From: Pseudonocardia oceani | GTDB lineage: Bacteria; Actinomycetota; Actinomycetes; Mycobacteriales; Pseudonocardiaceae | DNA length: 64,000 nt | Direction of reading: 5' to 3' | Assembly: GCF_019263585.2 (NCBI RefSeq) | Contig: NZ_JADQDF010000001.1 | Coordinates: 5,834,501-5,898,500, forward strand | Shown: positions 52,420 to 60,845 of the stretch, piece by piece | Numbering within the stretch: the stretch's first letter is position 1 | Layout: each line of letters opens with the position of its first letter | The notes under the pieces: generated by a model | The model's input: the letters and a program-made list of their open reading frames with translations, nothing else | Told to the model about the DNA's origin: nothing | Database searches by the model: none | Position numbers and translations under genes: made by a program

Positions 52420-52845
52420 TCACCGCCGGCCCGAGATCAGCACGAGGGCGCCCGCGGCGACCACGACCAGCGGCCAGAACAAGCCCGCGCCGAAGCCGGG
52501 CAGCCACTGGCGCAGCAGCAGCAGCCCGCCGAGGCCGACGAGCGCGGCGCCGACCGCGACGGCCACGGTGTGCCGGTCGGCGCGGGTCGCCGGCCGCTCC
52601 GGTTCGTCCTCGGTAGCCTCGGGGATGACGATCCACGCCACGACGTAGGCCAGGACGCCGAATCCGCCGGAGAGGGTGAGGGCCACCACGGCGATCCGGA
52701 TGAGCACGGGATCGACGTCGAGGTAGTGCGCAATGCCGCCGCACACGCCGCCGACCATGCGGTCGCGGCGCGAGCGGTGCAGCTGCCGGCCGACCGGCGC
52801 GATCGGGGCGGGTGGGGGTGGTGATCCGTCGAGCGGACTGGTCAC
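52420..52845 (-). CDS. PspC-domain membrane protein
   Basis: A 141-residue protein with RRDRMVGGVCGGIAHYLDVD followed by LIRIAVVALTLSGGFGVLAYVVAWIVIP (PspC), then a two-helix hairpin (VAVAVGAALVGLGGLLLLRQ and LFWPLVVVAAGALVLISGRR). It heads the PspC-LiaF operon and lies 19 bp after the frameshifted USP on the same strand. GTG at 52845 with GAGGAGGAG upstream. Confidence 0.85.
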   Translation of the reverse strand: MTSPLDGSPPPPAPIAPVGRQLHRSRRDRMVGGVCGGIAHYLDVDPVLIRIAVVALTLSGGFGVLAYVVAWIVIPEATEDEPERPATRADRHTVAVAVGAALVGLGGLLLLRQWLPGFGAGLFWPLVVVAAGALVLISGRR

Positions 52846-52864
52846 AGCTCCTCCTCGGAGAGGG

Positions 52865-53378
52865 TCAGGGGGTTCCGGTCATGTGCAGGGGCGGGACCCG
52901 GGTCGCCTGCGGCGGGTCCTGCCGGACGGCCGCGGGTGGGGGCAGGGCGGGGCCGGTGCACCCCAGCCGCGAGAAGCGTGCCTCGTCCATGTCGACGACG
53001 GCCACCGTGGCGTCGGCGGCCCGGGCGACGGCCTCCGACGTCGAACCCGGCTCGGGCCCGGCGTGCCCGTGGGCTCCGCGGTGCCCGACGACGAGCAGCT
53101 CGCAGTCGCGCGCGAGGTCGGTCAGGACCTCGACCGGGTCGCCGGAGCGCACCAGGGTGCGCACCGGCAGCCCGGGAGCGACGGCACCCGCGACGGCCCG
53201 GGCGTCGGCGACGATGCTCTCGGCGAGCACCGGCCCGGCACGCGCGCGCGTCGACCACGGAGACGATCGTGAGCGGGACGCCGAGCTCGCGCGCCCGCCC
53301 GGCCGCCCACGCGACCGCGAGCATCGACGCGGCGGAGCCGTCCGTCCCGGCGAGGACGGCCCGGAGCTGGTCGTGCAT
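52865..53378 (-). pseudogene. frameshifted single-domain universal stress protein
   Basis: From ATG 53378 the protein reads MHDQLRAVLAGTDGSAASML to TIVSVVDARA, then must change frame inside a CG-dinucleotide run (about 53233-53250) to continue AGPVLAESIVADARAVAGAV, CELLVVGHRGAHGHAGPEPG to 52865. The glycine loop of the second part (GHRGAHGHAGPEPGSTSEAV) is itself divergent. Loss or gain of a CG unit would restore the frame, so slippage is possible. Confidence 0.75.
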
Positions 53379-53474
53379 GAGGTGTGCTCCCTCCGGGCGC
53401 CTGGACGCCACACGTCGCGGGGGCCCCGTCGCTCCCGCCCGGCCATCGTGGGCGGGGGTGCCGGGCGGGCGGCA

Positions 53475-53488
53475 GGGCCGTCGGACCG
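53475..53488. promoter_or_regulatory. degenerate DosR-like box
   Basis: GGGCCGTCGGACCG, two mismatches, 97 bp before the frameshifted USP/PspC/LiaF genes. Confidence 0.35.
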
Positions 53489-53534
53489 GCACGGGGCGGG
53501 CCGGTGTGCCCCCGCGCCGGTGGCCGTGTGCCGG

Positions 53535-53897
53535 TCAGCTCCTCGCGCGCACGGCCGCGCGGACCGTCAGCGCGACGGCGACCAGCACGACCGCGGTGGC
53601 GCTCACCAGACGGTTCACGTCCAGCGCCGGGACCCACCGGACATCCCCGTCGCGCAGCACGACGACCCCGGAAGGTCGTCCGGTCCAGCCGAGCCCGCCG
53701 CCCGAACCCTCCCCGGTGTGCCGACCCGAGGCCGTCTCGCCGCCGTTCCCGGTGTCCCGCCCCGAGCCGCCGCCCGCTCCGCCGCCGACCTGGGACACCG
53801 GGATGACGGTCACCCCGTCCGCCGTCACCGGGTCGCCGAACACCCGGTTCACCCGTAGTGCGCCCTCGACCCGCTCGACCAGTGCTGCTGCGTCCAT
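53535..53897 (-). CDS. GerW (YtfJ)-family protein with C-terminal membrane helix
   Basis: A 120-residue protein with GerW pattern: NRVFGDPVTADGVTVIPVSQ, a Gly-rich loop (GGGAGGGSG) and GVVVLRDGDVRWVPALDVNR, then a C-terminal helix (LVSATAVVLVAVALTVRAAV). GerW was named from Bacillus spores but is widespread in non-spore-forming actinomycetes. ATG at 53897 with AGGAGCG upstream; box 53973-53986 at 76 bp. Confidence 0.8.
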   Translation of the reverse strand: MDAAALVERVEGALRVNRVFGDPVTADGVTVIPVSQVGGGAGGGSGRDTGNGGETASGRHTGEGSGGGLGWTGRPSGVVVLRDGDVRWVPALDVNRLVSATAVVLVAVALTVRAAVRARS

Positions 53898-53972
53898 GAT
53901 CCGCTCCTCCGTCGGTCCGGCGCGCACGTCGCGCCGGGGCCGAGCGTCGGTGTGACCGAGCCGCGCCGGAAG

Positions 53973-53986
53973 GGGCCGGAGGGCCC
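53973..53986. promoter_or_regulatory. DosR-like box upstream of the GerW-like gene
   Basis: GGGCCGGAGGGCCC matches the consensus, 76 bp before the ATG. An identical 14-mer occurs at 20172-20185. Confidence 0.6.
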
Positions 53987-54186
53987 GGGCGCTCCCTGCC
54001 GGGAGACCTCCCGGGACGGGCGCGCCCGGTCGCGTCCTGGATGAACGGCATGCTCCCGCTGACGAGGTAGCGGATGCAGGGACCACCGTCGCGGCGACGA
54101 GCAGCGTCGCGACGGCGACGCTCGTCGTGCAGGTGCTGGGGAGACGGAGGTGCCGGTCGCTGGTGCAGCCCTGCAGGGCCGGTCGC

Positions 54187-54200
54187 GGGCCGCTCGGCCC
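54187..54200. promoter_or_regulatory. DosR-like box upstream of the CBS-USP-GH65 operon
   Basis: GGGCCGCTCGGCCC matches the consensus, 92 bp before the CBS ATG. Confidence 0.55.
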
Positions 54201-54291
54201 CCTCGCACGGGCCGTCCGCCACTGGGACGGGGCGCCGCCGCGCTCCATGCTCGGTCGCGATGGCGGCGTGCCGGAACTGCGGGAGGTCCTG

Positions 54292-54723
54292 ATGCGTGCA
54301 CGTGATGTGATGAGCAGGCCGGTGGCGAGCGTCCGGCCGCACGCGTCGGCGCGGGCGACCGCGACGATGCTGGTCCGGAGCGGGTTCACCGAGGTGCCGG
54401 TGGTCGACGCCGAGGGACTCCTGCACGGAGTCGTGTCGGAGGCCGACCTGGTCCGGGCCCTCGCCCTCGCCCCGGACGCCCGCGACGGCGCCGGGCCGCT
54501 CGTGCGGGACGTCATGACGCCGTTCCCCGCGATCGTCGGGCCGGACGCCGACGTCGTCGAGGTGGAGCAGCTGACGCGCGGCACCGGTCGCCGGTCCGTG
54601 CCGGTCGTCGAGCACGGCAGGCTCGTCGGCGTCGTGACGCGGCGCGACCTGCTTCGCGCGGCGGCGACCAGCCATCGGAACGGCCCGACGGCGACGGTCC
54701 CGCATCCGGTCGGCGGAAGCTGA
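54292..54723 (+). CDS. CBS-pair protein (Hrp1-like)
   Basis: A 143-residue protein of two CBS motifs (ARDVMSRPVASVRPHASARA, VPVVDAEGLLHGVVSEADLV; VRDVMTPFPAIVGPDADVVE, VPVVEHGRLVGVVTRRDLLR) with a short basic tail. Close to the copy at 42664. ATG at 54292 follows GGGAGG. First gene of a six-gene rightward run to 59772. Confidence 0.88.
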   Translation: MRARDVMSRPVASVRPHASARATATMLVRSGFTEVPVVDAEGLLHGVVSEADLVRALALAPDARDGAGPLVRDVMTPFPAIVGPDADVVEVEQLTRGTGRRSVPVVEHGRLVGVVTRRDLLRAAATSHRNGPTATVPHPVGGS

Positions 54724-54774
54724 CCGACGGGCGCTGCCACACGGCGTGCGGGCAGACGACGAACAGGGAGCACG

Positions 54775-55677
54775 ATGGACGTGATGCGGGTGCGGCGGCC
54801 GGTGGTGGCCGGGACGGACGGGTCGGACGGCGCCCAGCGGGCGGTGGCGTGGGCGGCGGCGGAGGCGCTCCGCCGGGGCTCGGCCCTGCGGCTGGTGACG
54901 GCGCTCCGGCTGCCGGGGGAGGGGGCCGCGGATCGTCCCTCCGCGGGGCGCCCCGGCCGGGCCGATCTGCTCGCGGCGGCCCGGGGGCGCCTGGCCGCGG
55001 CCGTGGCCGCAGCGCGCGGGGGAGCACCCGGCCTGGAGGTGACCGGCGACCCTGTCGTGGGCGACCCCGTCGAGGTGCTCGTCGAGTCGGCGTCCGACGC
55101 GCAGCTGCTGGTCGTGGGGGAGCGCGGGAGCGGCGGGTTCACCGGGCTGCAGCTCGGCTCCGTCGCCGCGGCGACGGCGGCACTAGCGACGTGCCCGGTG
55201 GTGGTGGTGCGTGGGGCCGAACCGGAGCCTTCGGCGGGCCGGCCGGTCGTACTGGGTGTCGACGGCACGCCCGCGAGCGATGCGGCCACGGCGTTCGCGC
55301 ACGAAGCGGCCGCCGTCCGCAGTACCGCGCTGGTCGTGGTGCACACCTGGTCGGACCCGGCGCTCGAGTTCGGGCTCGCGTCCGGGGCCGACGCGAGGGT
55401 GGTCGAGCAGGAGGAGCGCCGGCTGCTCGCCGAGCGGCTCGCCGGGTGGGGTGAGAAGTACCCCGACGTCCCTGTGCAGTGCATCGTTACCCGCGCTCAT
55501 CCCGTCCCGGAACTGGTGACGCGGTCGCACGGCGCACAGCTGCTGGTCGTCGGTTCCCGGTGCCGCGCGACCCCGGAGGGCGTGCCGCTGAGCTCGGTGA
55601 GCCAGGCGGTGCTGCACCGCAGCGGCTGCCCCGTCGCCGTCGTGCCGTCCGGCGTCGGACCGGACCGGTGGGCGTGA
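54775..55677 (+). CDS. tandem-domain universal stress protein
   Basis: A 300-residue two-domain USP. Domain 1 is intact (GTDGSDGAQRA, VVGERGSGGFTGLQLGSVA). Domain 2 begins GVDGTPASDA but its glycine loop reads VGSRCRATPEGVPLSSVS, so ATP binding there is doubtful. Related to the USP at 7409. Its stop overlaps the GH65 start (GTGA). Confidence 0.87.
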   Translation: MDVMRVRRPVVAGTDGSDGAQRAVAWAAAEALRRGSALRLVTALRLPGEGAADRPSAGRPGRADLLAAARGRLAAAVAAARGGAPGLEVTGDPVVGDPVEVLVESASDAQLLVVGERGSGGFTGLQLGSVAAATAALATCPVVVVRGAEPEPSAGRPVVLGVDGTPASDAATAFAHEAAAVRSTALVVVHTWSDPALEFGLASGADARVVEQEERRLLAERLAGWGEKYPDVPVQCIVTRAHPVPELVTRSHGAQLLVVGSRCRATPEGVPLSSVSQAVLHRSGCPVAVVPSGVGPDRWA

Positions 55678-58244
55678 CCGGCCCGCCCCACCCGTGCCCC
55701 GACGCCGCCGACGGCGGGGGCACGAGCGCCACGGCCGACGCCTGGACGCTCGTCATCGACGGGTGGGACCCGGCCGACGAGGGGCGCCGGGAGGCGCTCT
55801 GCACGCTGGGCAACGGCCGGTTCGCGACCCGCGGCGCGGCGCCGGAGTCGGCTGCCGACGGGGTGCACTACCCGGGGACGTACGCGGCGGGCTGCTACGA
55901 CCGGTTGCGGGACGAGGTCGCGGGACGGACGGTCGAGAACGAGAGCCTGGTGAACCTGCCGAACTGGCTCGACCTGCGGTTCGCGGTGGACGACGAGGAC
56001 TGGATCGACCTGTCGGCGACCCGGGTGCTGGAGCACCGGCTCTCCCTGGACCTGCGTCGCGGGGTGCTCAGCCGCAGGATGCGGTTCGTCGACGGGGCGG
56101 GCCGGACGACCTCGGTGCGGCAGCGCCGGTTCGTGCACATGGCGCAGCCCCATCTCGCCGGCCTGCACACCGTCGTGACCGCGGAGGACTGGGCCGGTCG
56201 GTTCCGGGTCGCCTCGGGCATCGACGGCACCGTGACCAACGCCGGCGTGCGGCGTTACGACGGCCTGTCGGGGCGCCACCTGGAGGTCGTCGACACCGGG
56301 GAGCCCGACGCGCGGACGGTGCTCCTCGTCGCGCGCACCGTGCAGTCCGGTCTGCGCTTCGCCGAGGCCGCCCGGACGCACGTGCAGCGGGACGGGGAGG
56401 TCCTCGACCCGCCGCGCCTCCTCGTGAGCACCCCGGGTCGGATCGCGCACGAGCTCGAGCTTGAGCTCCGCCCGGGCGAGCCGGTGTCCGTCGAGAAGGT
56501 CGTCGCGCTGGTGACGTCGCGCGACCCCGCGATCTCGGAGCCAGCCGCGACGGCGGCTGAGCTCCTCGCCGAGGCGCCCGGGTTCGACGAGCTGCTGGTG
56601 GGCCACGAGCTGGCGTGGCACCAGCTGTGGCGCCGCTTCGCGATCGAGCTGGCCGACGGCCACGCTCCCACGACCCTGGACACCCTGCGCGTCCTGCGGC
56701 TGAGCGTGTTCCACGTGCTGCAGTCGGTCTCCCCGCACAACGTCGACCTCGACGCCGGCATCCCCGCCCGGGGCCTGCACGGCGAGGCCTACCGGGGGCA
56801 CGTGTTCTGGGACGAGATCTTCGTCTTCCCGCTGCTGACCCTGCGGCTGCCGGGACTGGCCCGCTCGCTGCTGCGCTACCGGATCCGGCGGCTCGACGCG
56901 GCGCGCCGGGCGGCCCGGGCGGCCGGGCACACCGGGGCGATGTACCCCTGGCAGTCCGGCAGCGACGGCCGCGAGGAGACCCAGCAGATGCACCTCAACC
57001 CCCGATCGGGGCGCTGGCTGCCCGACACCAGCCACCTGCAGCGCCACGTCGGGCTCGCGGTCGCCTACGACATCTGGCAGTACCACCAGGCGACCGGCGA
57101 CCTGGAGTTCCTGGCCGAGCACGGTGCCGAGGCGCTGCTGGAGATCGCCCGCTTCTTCGCGGGCCTGGCGACCCACGACCCGGCGCGCGACCGGTTCCGC
57201 ATCCGCGGCGTGATGGGCCCCGACGAGTACAGCACGCGCTACCCCGGCGCCGCCGAGCCCGGGCTCGACGACAACGCCTACACCAACGTGATGGCCGTGT
57301 GGGTGCTGCTGCGGGCCCAGGAGGTGCTCGAGGTCCTCCCGGCGACGCGGCGCACCGAGCTCGTCGAGTCCCTCGGCCTGGGACCCGCCGAGCTGCTGCA
57401 CTGGCGCGACGTCAGCCGCCGCATGTACGTGCCGATCGCCCCGGACGGGATCATCAGCCAGTTCGAGGGTTACCGCGATCTGCCCGAGCTGGACTGGGCG
57501 GACTACCGCCGGCGCTACGGCGACATCCAGCGTCTCGACCGCATCCTCGAGGCCGAGGGCCGCTCGGTGGACGACGTCCAGGCCTCGAAGCAGGCCGACG
57601 TGCTCATGCTGTTCTACCTCCTGTCGGCCGACGAGCTGCGCGAGCTGCTCGGCCGGCTCGGCTACGCGCTGCCACCCGAGGCGATCCCCCGCACGATCGA
57701 GTACTACATCGCACGCACCGCGAACGGGTCGACGCTGAGTGCGCTCGTCCATGCCTGGGTGCTCGCGCGGGGGCGCCGCGAGCAGGCGCTGGACCTCTTC
57801 GAGCAGGCCCTGCACAGCGACATCGCCGACATCCAGGGCGGCACGACCGCGGAGGGCGTGCACCTGGGGGCCATGGCCGGGTCGGTCGACCTGCTGCAGC
57901 GCTGCTTCGCCGGCCTGGAGACCCGGCAGGACACCCTCTGGTTCAACCCCCACTGGCCCAGGCGGTTCGGGCGGCTGGAGTTCGCCGTCGAGTACCGGGG
58001 GCAGCCGCTCACCGTCCAGGTGACGGGGCGTGAGGTGCGGGTGGCGGCCGGACCGGGGCCGGGTGCAGCGGTCCGGGTCGGCTGCGGCGAGCAGGTGCGC
58101 GAGCTGCATCCCGGGGAGACCGCGGTGTTCCTCGCCGCGGGCGGGGCCGGGGCGAGCGGGACCGGGGACTTCCGGCCCGCGGCAGGGGGACCTGCGCCGC
58201 TGTCGCAGCGTCGCGCGCCGGGGCAGCGTGGACCCCGGAGGTGA
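55674..58244 (+). CDS. GH65 family glycoside hydrolase/phosphorylase
   Basis: An 856-residue three-domain GH65 enzyme: N-terminal beta-sandwich (GNGRFATRGAAPES, VENESLVNLPNWL), (alpha/alpha)6 barrel with the general-acid loop GVMGPDEYS (Glu), SGSDGREETQ and QASKQADVLML, and a C-terminal beta domain. Family members phosphorolyse trehalose, maltose or kojibiose to glucose-1-P. In M. tuberculosis the DosR gene Rv2006 carries a GH65 domain. GTG at 55674 overlaps the USP stop. Substrate cannot be told. Confidence 0.9.
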   Translation: MTGPPHPCPDAADGGGTSATADAWTLVIDGWDPADEGRREALCTLGNGRFATRGAAPESAADGVHYPGTYAAGCYDRLRDEVAGRTVENESLVNLPNWLDLRFAVDDEDWIDLSATRVLEHRLSLDLRRGVLSRRMRFVDGAGRTTSVRQRRFVHMAQPHLAGLHTVVTAEDWAGRFRVASGIDGTVTNAGVRRYDGLSGRHLEVVDTGEPDARTVLLVARTVQSGLRFAEAARTHVQRDGEVLDPPRLLVSTPGRIAHELELELRPGEPVSVEKVVALVTSRDPAISEPAATAAELLAEAPGFDELLVGHELAWHQLWRRFAIELADGHAPTTLDTLRVLRLSVFHVLQSVSPHNVDLDAGIPARGLHGEAYRGHVFWDEIFVFPLLTLRLPGLARSLLRYRIRRLDAARRAARAAGHTGAMYPWQSGSDGREETQQMHLNPRSGRWLPDTSHLQRHVGLAVAYDIWQYHQATGDLEFLAEHGAEALLEIARFFAGLATHDPARDRFRIRGVMGPDEYSTRYPGAAEPGLDDNAYTNVMAVWVLLRAQEVLEVLPATRRTELVESLGLGPAELLHWRDVSRRMYVPIAPDGIISQFEGYRDLPELDWADYRRRYGDIQRLDRILEAEGRSVDDVQASKQADVLMLFYLLSADELRELLGRLGYALPPEAIPRTIEYYIARTANGSTLSALVHAWVLARGRREQALDLFEQALHSDIADIQGGTTAEGVHLGAMAGSVDLLQRCFAGLETRQDTLWFNPHWPRRFGRLEFAVEYRGQPLTVQVTGREVRVAAGPGPGAAVRVGCGEQVRELHPGETAVFLAAGGAGASGTGDFRPAAGGPAPLSQRRAPGQRGPRR
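58165..58178. promoter_or_regulatory. DosR-like box inside the GH65 3' end
   Basis: GGGACTTCCGGCCC matches the consensus, 71 bp before the DUF1918 start; a likely internal promoter for DUF1918-USP-CBS/BON. Confidence 0.5.
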
Positions 58245-58248
58245 CCTC

Positions 58249-58563
58249 ATGACCACAGGGACGACACCGCGTGGGACGACATCGCGTGCACCGGCGGGGG
58301 ACTGGCTGGTGGTGCCCGTTCCGCCGTTGGAGCGGGGCTGGCGCTGGGGGCGGATCGTCGAGCAGCTCGACGGGCCCGGACCCGCCCGGTTCCGGGTGCG
58401 CTGGGTGGGCAACGACCGTGACTCGGTGGTGGTTCCGCCGGCCGGGTACCGCATCGAGAGCTCGGGCCGGTGGCCGACGCCGCCGTCGAGCGCGATCGGC
58501 CTCTGGCCCCATCCCGAGGAGCACCGGGACGACCGTCCCGACGCACCGGAGCGGACGCCGTGA
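58249..58563 (+). CDS. DUF1918-like protein
   Basis: A 104-residue protein: AGDWLVVPVPPLERGWRWGR, VEQLDGPGPARFRVRWVGND and DSVVVPPAGYRIES follow the DUF1918 barrel seen at 43370, with longer N- and C-terminal tails. ATG follows GGAGG; its stop overlaps the next GTG (GTGA). Confidence 0.7.
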   Translation: MTTGTTPRGTTSRAPAGDWLVVPVPPLERGWRWGRIVEQLDGPGPARFRVRWVGNDRDSVVVPPAGYRIESSGRWPTPPSSAIGLWPHPEEHRDDRPDAPERTP

Positions 58564-59072
58564 GCGGCCTGGTGGTGGTCGGGGTGGACGGCTCGCCCGG
58601 CGCCGTCGCGGCGCTGGAGTTCGCCCTGCGCGACGCGGCCCGTCGCGGAGCGCGGCTGCGGGTCGTGACCGCGGTGGCGCCCCCGGAGGTCTGGCCCACG
58701 GCCTACGGGCCGATCCCGGTACCCGCCTCTCCCCGGCTGCTCGACGAGATCGCGGCGGCCGCGCGGGAGTGGGTCGACGAGGCGGCGACGCGGCTGGGGC
58801 TCGGCGTCCCCGAGGACGTGGCCGTGGAGGTCGTCGCGGCCTCCGGGTCGCCGGTGTACCTCCTGCTCGACGCCGCCGGTACCGCGGACCACCTGGTGGT
58901 GGGCCATCGGGGGCGGGGAGCCGTCGCGAGCGCACTGCTCGGCTCGGTCGGGTTGGGGTGCGTGCTGCACGCGCGTTGCCCGGTGACGGTGGTGCGCCCC
59001 GTCCCGGTGCCCGGACCGGAGCTCGACCCGGTCACCGCGATGGCGGTGCCGGCTCCCGCAGGTGGAGGATGA
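58560..59072 (+). CDS. single-domain universal stress protein
   Basis: A 170-residue single USP domain (GVDGSPGAVAALE, VGHRGRGAVASALLGSVG, CPVTVVRPVPV), sister of the USP at 26129. GTG overlaps the DUF1918 stop. The CBS-BON gene follows after 10 bp. Confidence 0.9.
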   Translation: MSGLVVVGVDGSPGAVAALEFALRDAARRGARLRVVTAVAPPEVWPTAYGPIPVPASPRLLDEIAAAAREWVDEAATRLGLGVPEDVAVEVVAASGSPVYLLLDAAGTADHLVVGHRGRGAVASALLGSVGLGCVLHARCPVTVVRPVPVPGPELDPVTAMAVPAPAGGG

Positions 59073-59082
59073 GGAGGACCTG

Positions 59083-59772
59083 ATGCGACGCAGCACCGTG
59101 GCCGACGTGATGACGACCGATGTCCGGTGGGTGCCCCCGGAGGCCACGTTCGTCGAGGTGGCGGACGTGCTCGCCCGGGCGGCCGTCCGGGCGGTGCCCG
59201 TGCTGGACACCGACCGGAGGCTGCTCGGGGTGGTGTCCGAGGCCGACCTGCTCGTCACGCTGGAGCGTGCCGGGACCGAGGCGCCCCGGCAGTGGTGGCG
59301 CCCCCGCCACGTGCGCCGGGGCCCGTCCACGGCGAAGGCCGGGGCGGCGACCGCGGCGGCGCTGATGACCGCCCGGGTGAGGACGGCCGCACCCGGCGAC
59401 TCCGTTGCCGCGGCCGCCCGCACGATGCGCGAGCACCGCGTGTCGTGGCTGCCCGTCGTGGAGGACGGACGGGTCGTGGGCGTCCTGGGCCGGTCCGATC
59501 TGCTCGCCGTGTTCCACCGGGACGACCCCGCGATCCGGGCGGAGGTGGTGGACGAGGTGCTCGGCCGCACGCTGCTGGTGGACCCGGCGCGGGTCACGGT
59601 GAGCGTCGCCGACGGGGTCGTGACGCTGACCGGAGAGCTGGACACCCGGGCCGAGACAGAGCTCGCGTCGCACCTCGTCGAGGGCGTCGAGGGAGTGGTG
59701 TCGGTCGTGGACCTGCTGCGTTACCGGGTGGACGAGCGGCTCGCCGACGCCACCGTGCTGCCCCGCTTCTGA
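59083..59772 (+). CDS. CBS-pair plus BON-domain protein
   Basis: A 229-residue paralogue of the gene at 47227: CBS1 (TVADVMTTDVRWVPPEATFV), linker RQWWRPRHVRRGP as in WWQRRRTRQ of the paralogue, CBS2 (ALMTARVRTAAPGDSVAAAA, LPVVEDGRVVGVLGRSDLLA) and BON (VTVSVADGVVTLTGELDTRA). The ATG at 59083 is chosen because GAGGAGG precedes it; an in-frame GTG at 59062 is possible. Last gene of the 54292-59772 run. Confidence 0.88.
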   Translation: MRRSTVADVMTTDVRWVPPEATFVEVADVLARAAVRAVPVLDTDRRLLGVVSEADLLVTLERAGTEAPRQWWRPRHVRRGPSTAKAGAATAAALMTARVRTAAPGDSVAAAARTMREHRVSWLPVVEDGRVVGVLGRSDLLAVFHRDDPAIRAEVVDEVLGRTLLVDPARVTVSVADGVVTLTGELDTRAETELASHLVEGVEGVVSVVDLLRYRVDERLADATVLPRF

Positions 59773-59787
59773 GGTCCCGCGCGGCGG

Positions 59788-59801
59788 GGGACCGAAGGCC
59801 C
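59788..59801. promoter_or_regulatory. DosR-like box upstream of a USP
   Basis: GGGACCGAAGGCCC matches the consensus, 92 bp before the ATG at 59893. Confidence 0.65.
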
Positions 59802-59892
59802 GTCCGGTCAGGGCGTTCGCCGCTGACGTCGCCCACCGCGCCGAAGCAGGCTGCTGAGGAGGGTTGTCATCGAGATCGAGGAGAGGTCAGTC

Positions 59893-60789
59893 ATGAGCAC
59901 TCAGCAGGCCAGGACCGTGGTCGTGGGCATCGACGGGTCGGACAGCGCGCTGCAGACGGCGCGGTGGGCGGCCGACGAGGCGGCCCGGCGCCGCTCGCGG
60001 ATCCGGCTGGTGCACGCGTTCGGCTGGACCACCGAGCTCGTCGTCGGCCACCCCGGCCTCGGTGAGCAGCGTCGCGACGTCCTGCTCGACCACGCCCGCC
60101 GCCACCTGGCCGCCGCCGCGGCGGCCGCCGCCGAACGCGCGCCGGGCGTCACCGTCGAGCAGGAGCTCGTCGTCGGCCACCCGATCGCGGTCCTGGTGGC
60201 GGAGTCCCGCCACGCGGAGCTGCTGGTCATCGGTGACCGCGGGCTCGGGCGGATCGGCGGGCTGCTGCTGGGTTCGGTCGCGGAGGCGCTGGCGGCGCAC
60301 GGGGAGTGCCCGGTTCTCGTGGTGCGTGGTGCGCAGCGGGAGCTGCCGGCGCCGGCACCGGTGGTCGTCGGGATCGACGGGTCGCCGGTGAGCGAGCGGG
60401 CGCTCGCGTTCGCCTACGACGAGGCGGCGCTGCGCGGCGCCCCGCTCGTGGCGGTGCACACCTGGCTCGACCTCATGGCCGACCCGGCGGTCGGGCTGCT
60501 GATGGACTGGGACGCCATCGAGGCCGAGGAGCAGGCCGTGCTGGGCGAGCGCCTCGCGGGCTGGGCCCAGAAGTACCCGGACGTCCCGGTCCGGCGCGTC
60601 GTCACGCGTGACGCGCCGGCGCACACGCTGCTGTCCGAGGCGGCGCAGGCCCAGCTCGTGGTCGTGGGCACGCGCGGTCGGGGCGGTCTCCGCGGCCTGC
60701 TGCTCGGGTCGGTCAGCCACGCGGTCCTGCACCGCAGCCCCTGCCCGGTCGCCGTCGTCCGCCCCGAGGAGATCGAGGAGCGGCGATGA
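59893..60789 (+). CDS. tandem-domain universal stress protein
   Basis: A 298-residue two-domain USP (GIDGSDSALQ, IGDRGLGRIGGLLLGSVA; GIDGSPVSER, VVGTRGRGGLRGLLLGSVS), nearly a twin of the one at 20265. Its stop overlaps the leader ORF start (ATGA), leading into the Rv1733c-like gene. Confidence 0.92.
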   Translation: MSTQQARTVVVGIDGSDSALQTARWAADEAARRRSRIRLVHAFGWTTELVVGHPGLGEQRRDVLLDHARRHLAAAAAAAAERAPGVTVEQELVVGHPIAVLVAESRHAELLVIGDRGLGRIGGLLLGSVAEALAAHGECPVLVVRGAQRELPAPAPVVVGIDGSPVSERALAFAYDEAALRGAPLVAVHTWLDLMADPAVGLLMDWDAIEAEEQAVLGERLAGWAQKYPDVPVRRVVTRDAPAHTLLSEAAQAQLVVVGTRGRGGLRGLLLGSVSHAVLHRSPCPVAVVRPEEIEERR

Positions 60790-60845
60790 CCGGCGTGCCG
60801 CCTCGTCCCCGGCCCCCGTCATCGCGCCAGGAGTGGTCGCGATGA
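60786..60845 (+). CDS. 19-residue leader ORF before the Rv1733c-like gene
   Basis: MTGVPPRPRPPSSRQEWSR starts on the USP stop (ATGA) and its stop overlaps the next ATG (ATGA). The broken paralogue at 29856 has an 18-residue ORF in the same position ending PRWS. Confidence 0.4.
   Translation: MTGVPPRPRPPSSRQEWSR

Noticed and set aside
55497..59645. 1382-codon open frame on the minus strand
   Set aside because: Antisense to GH65 and its operon with no family motif.
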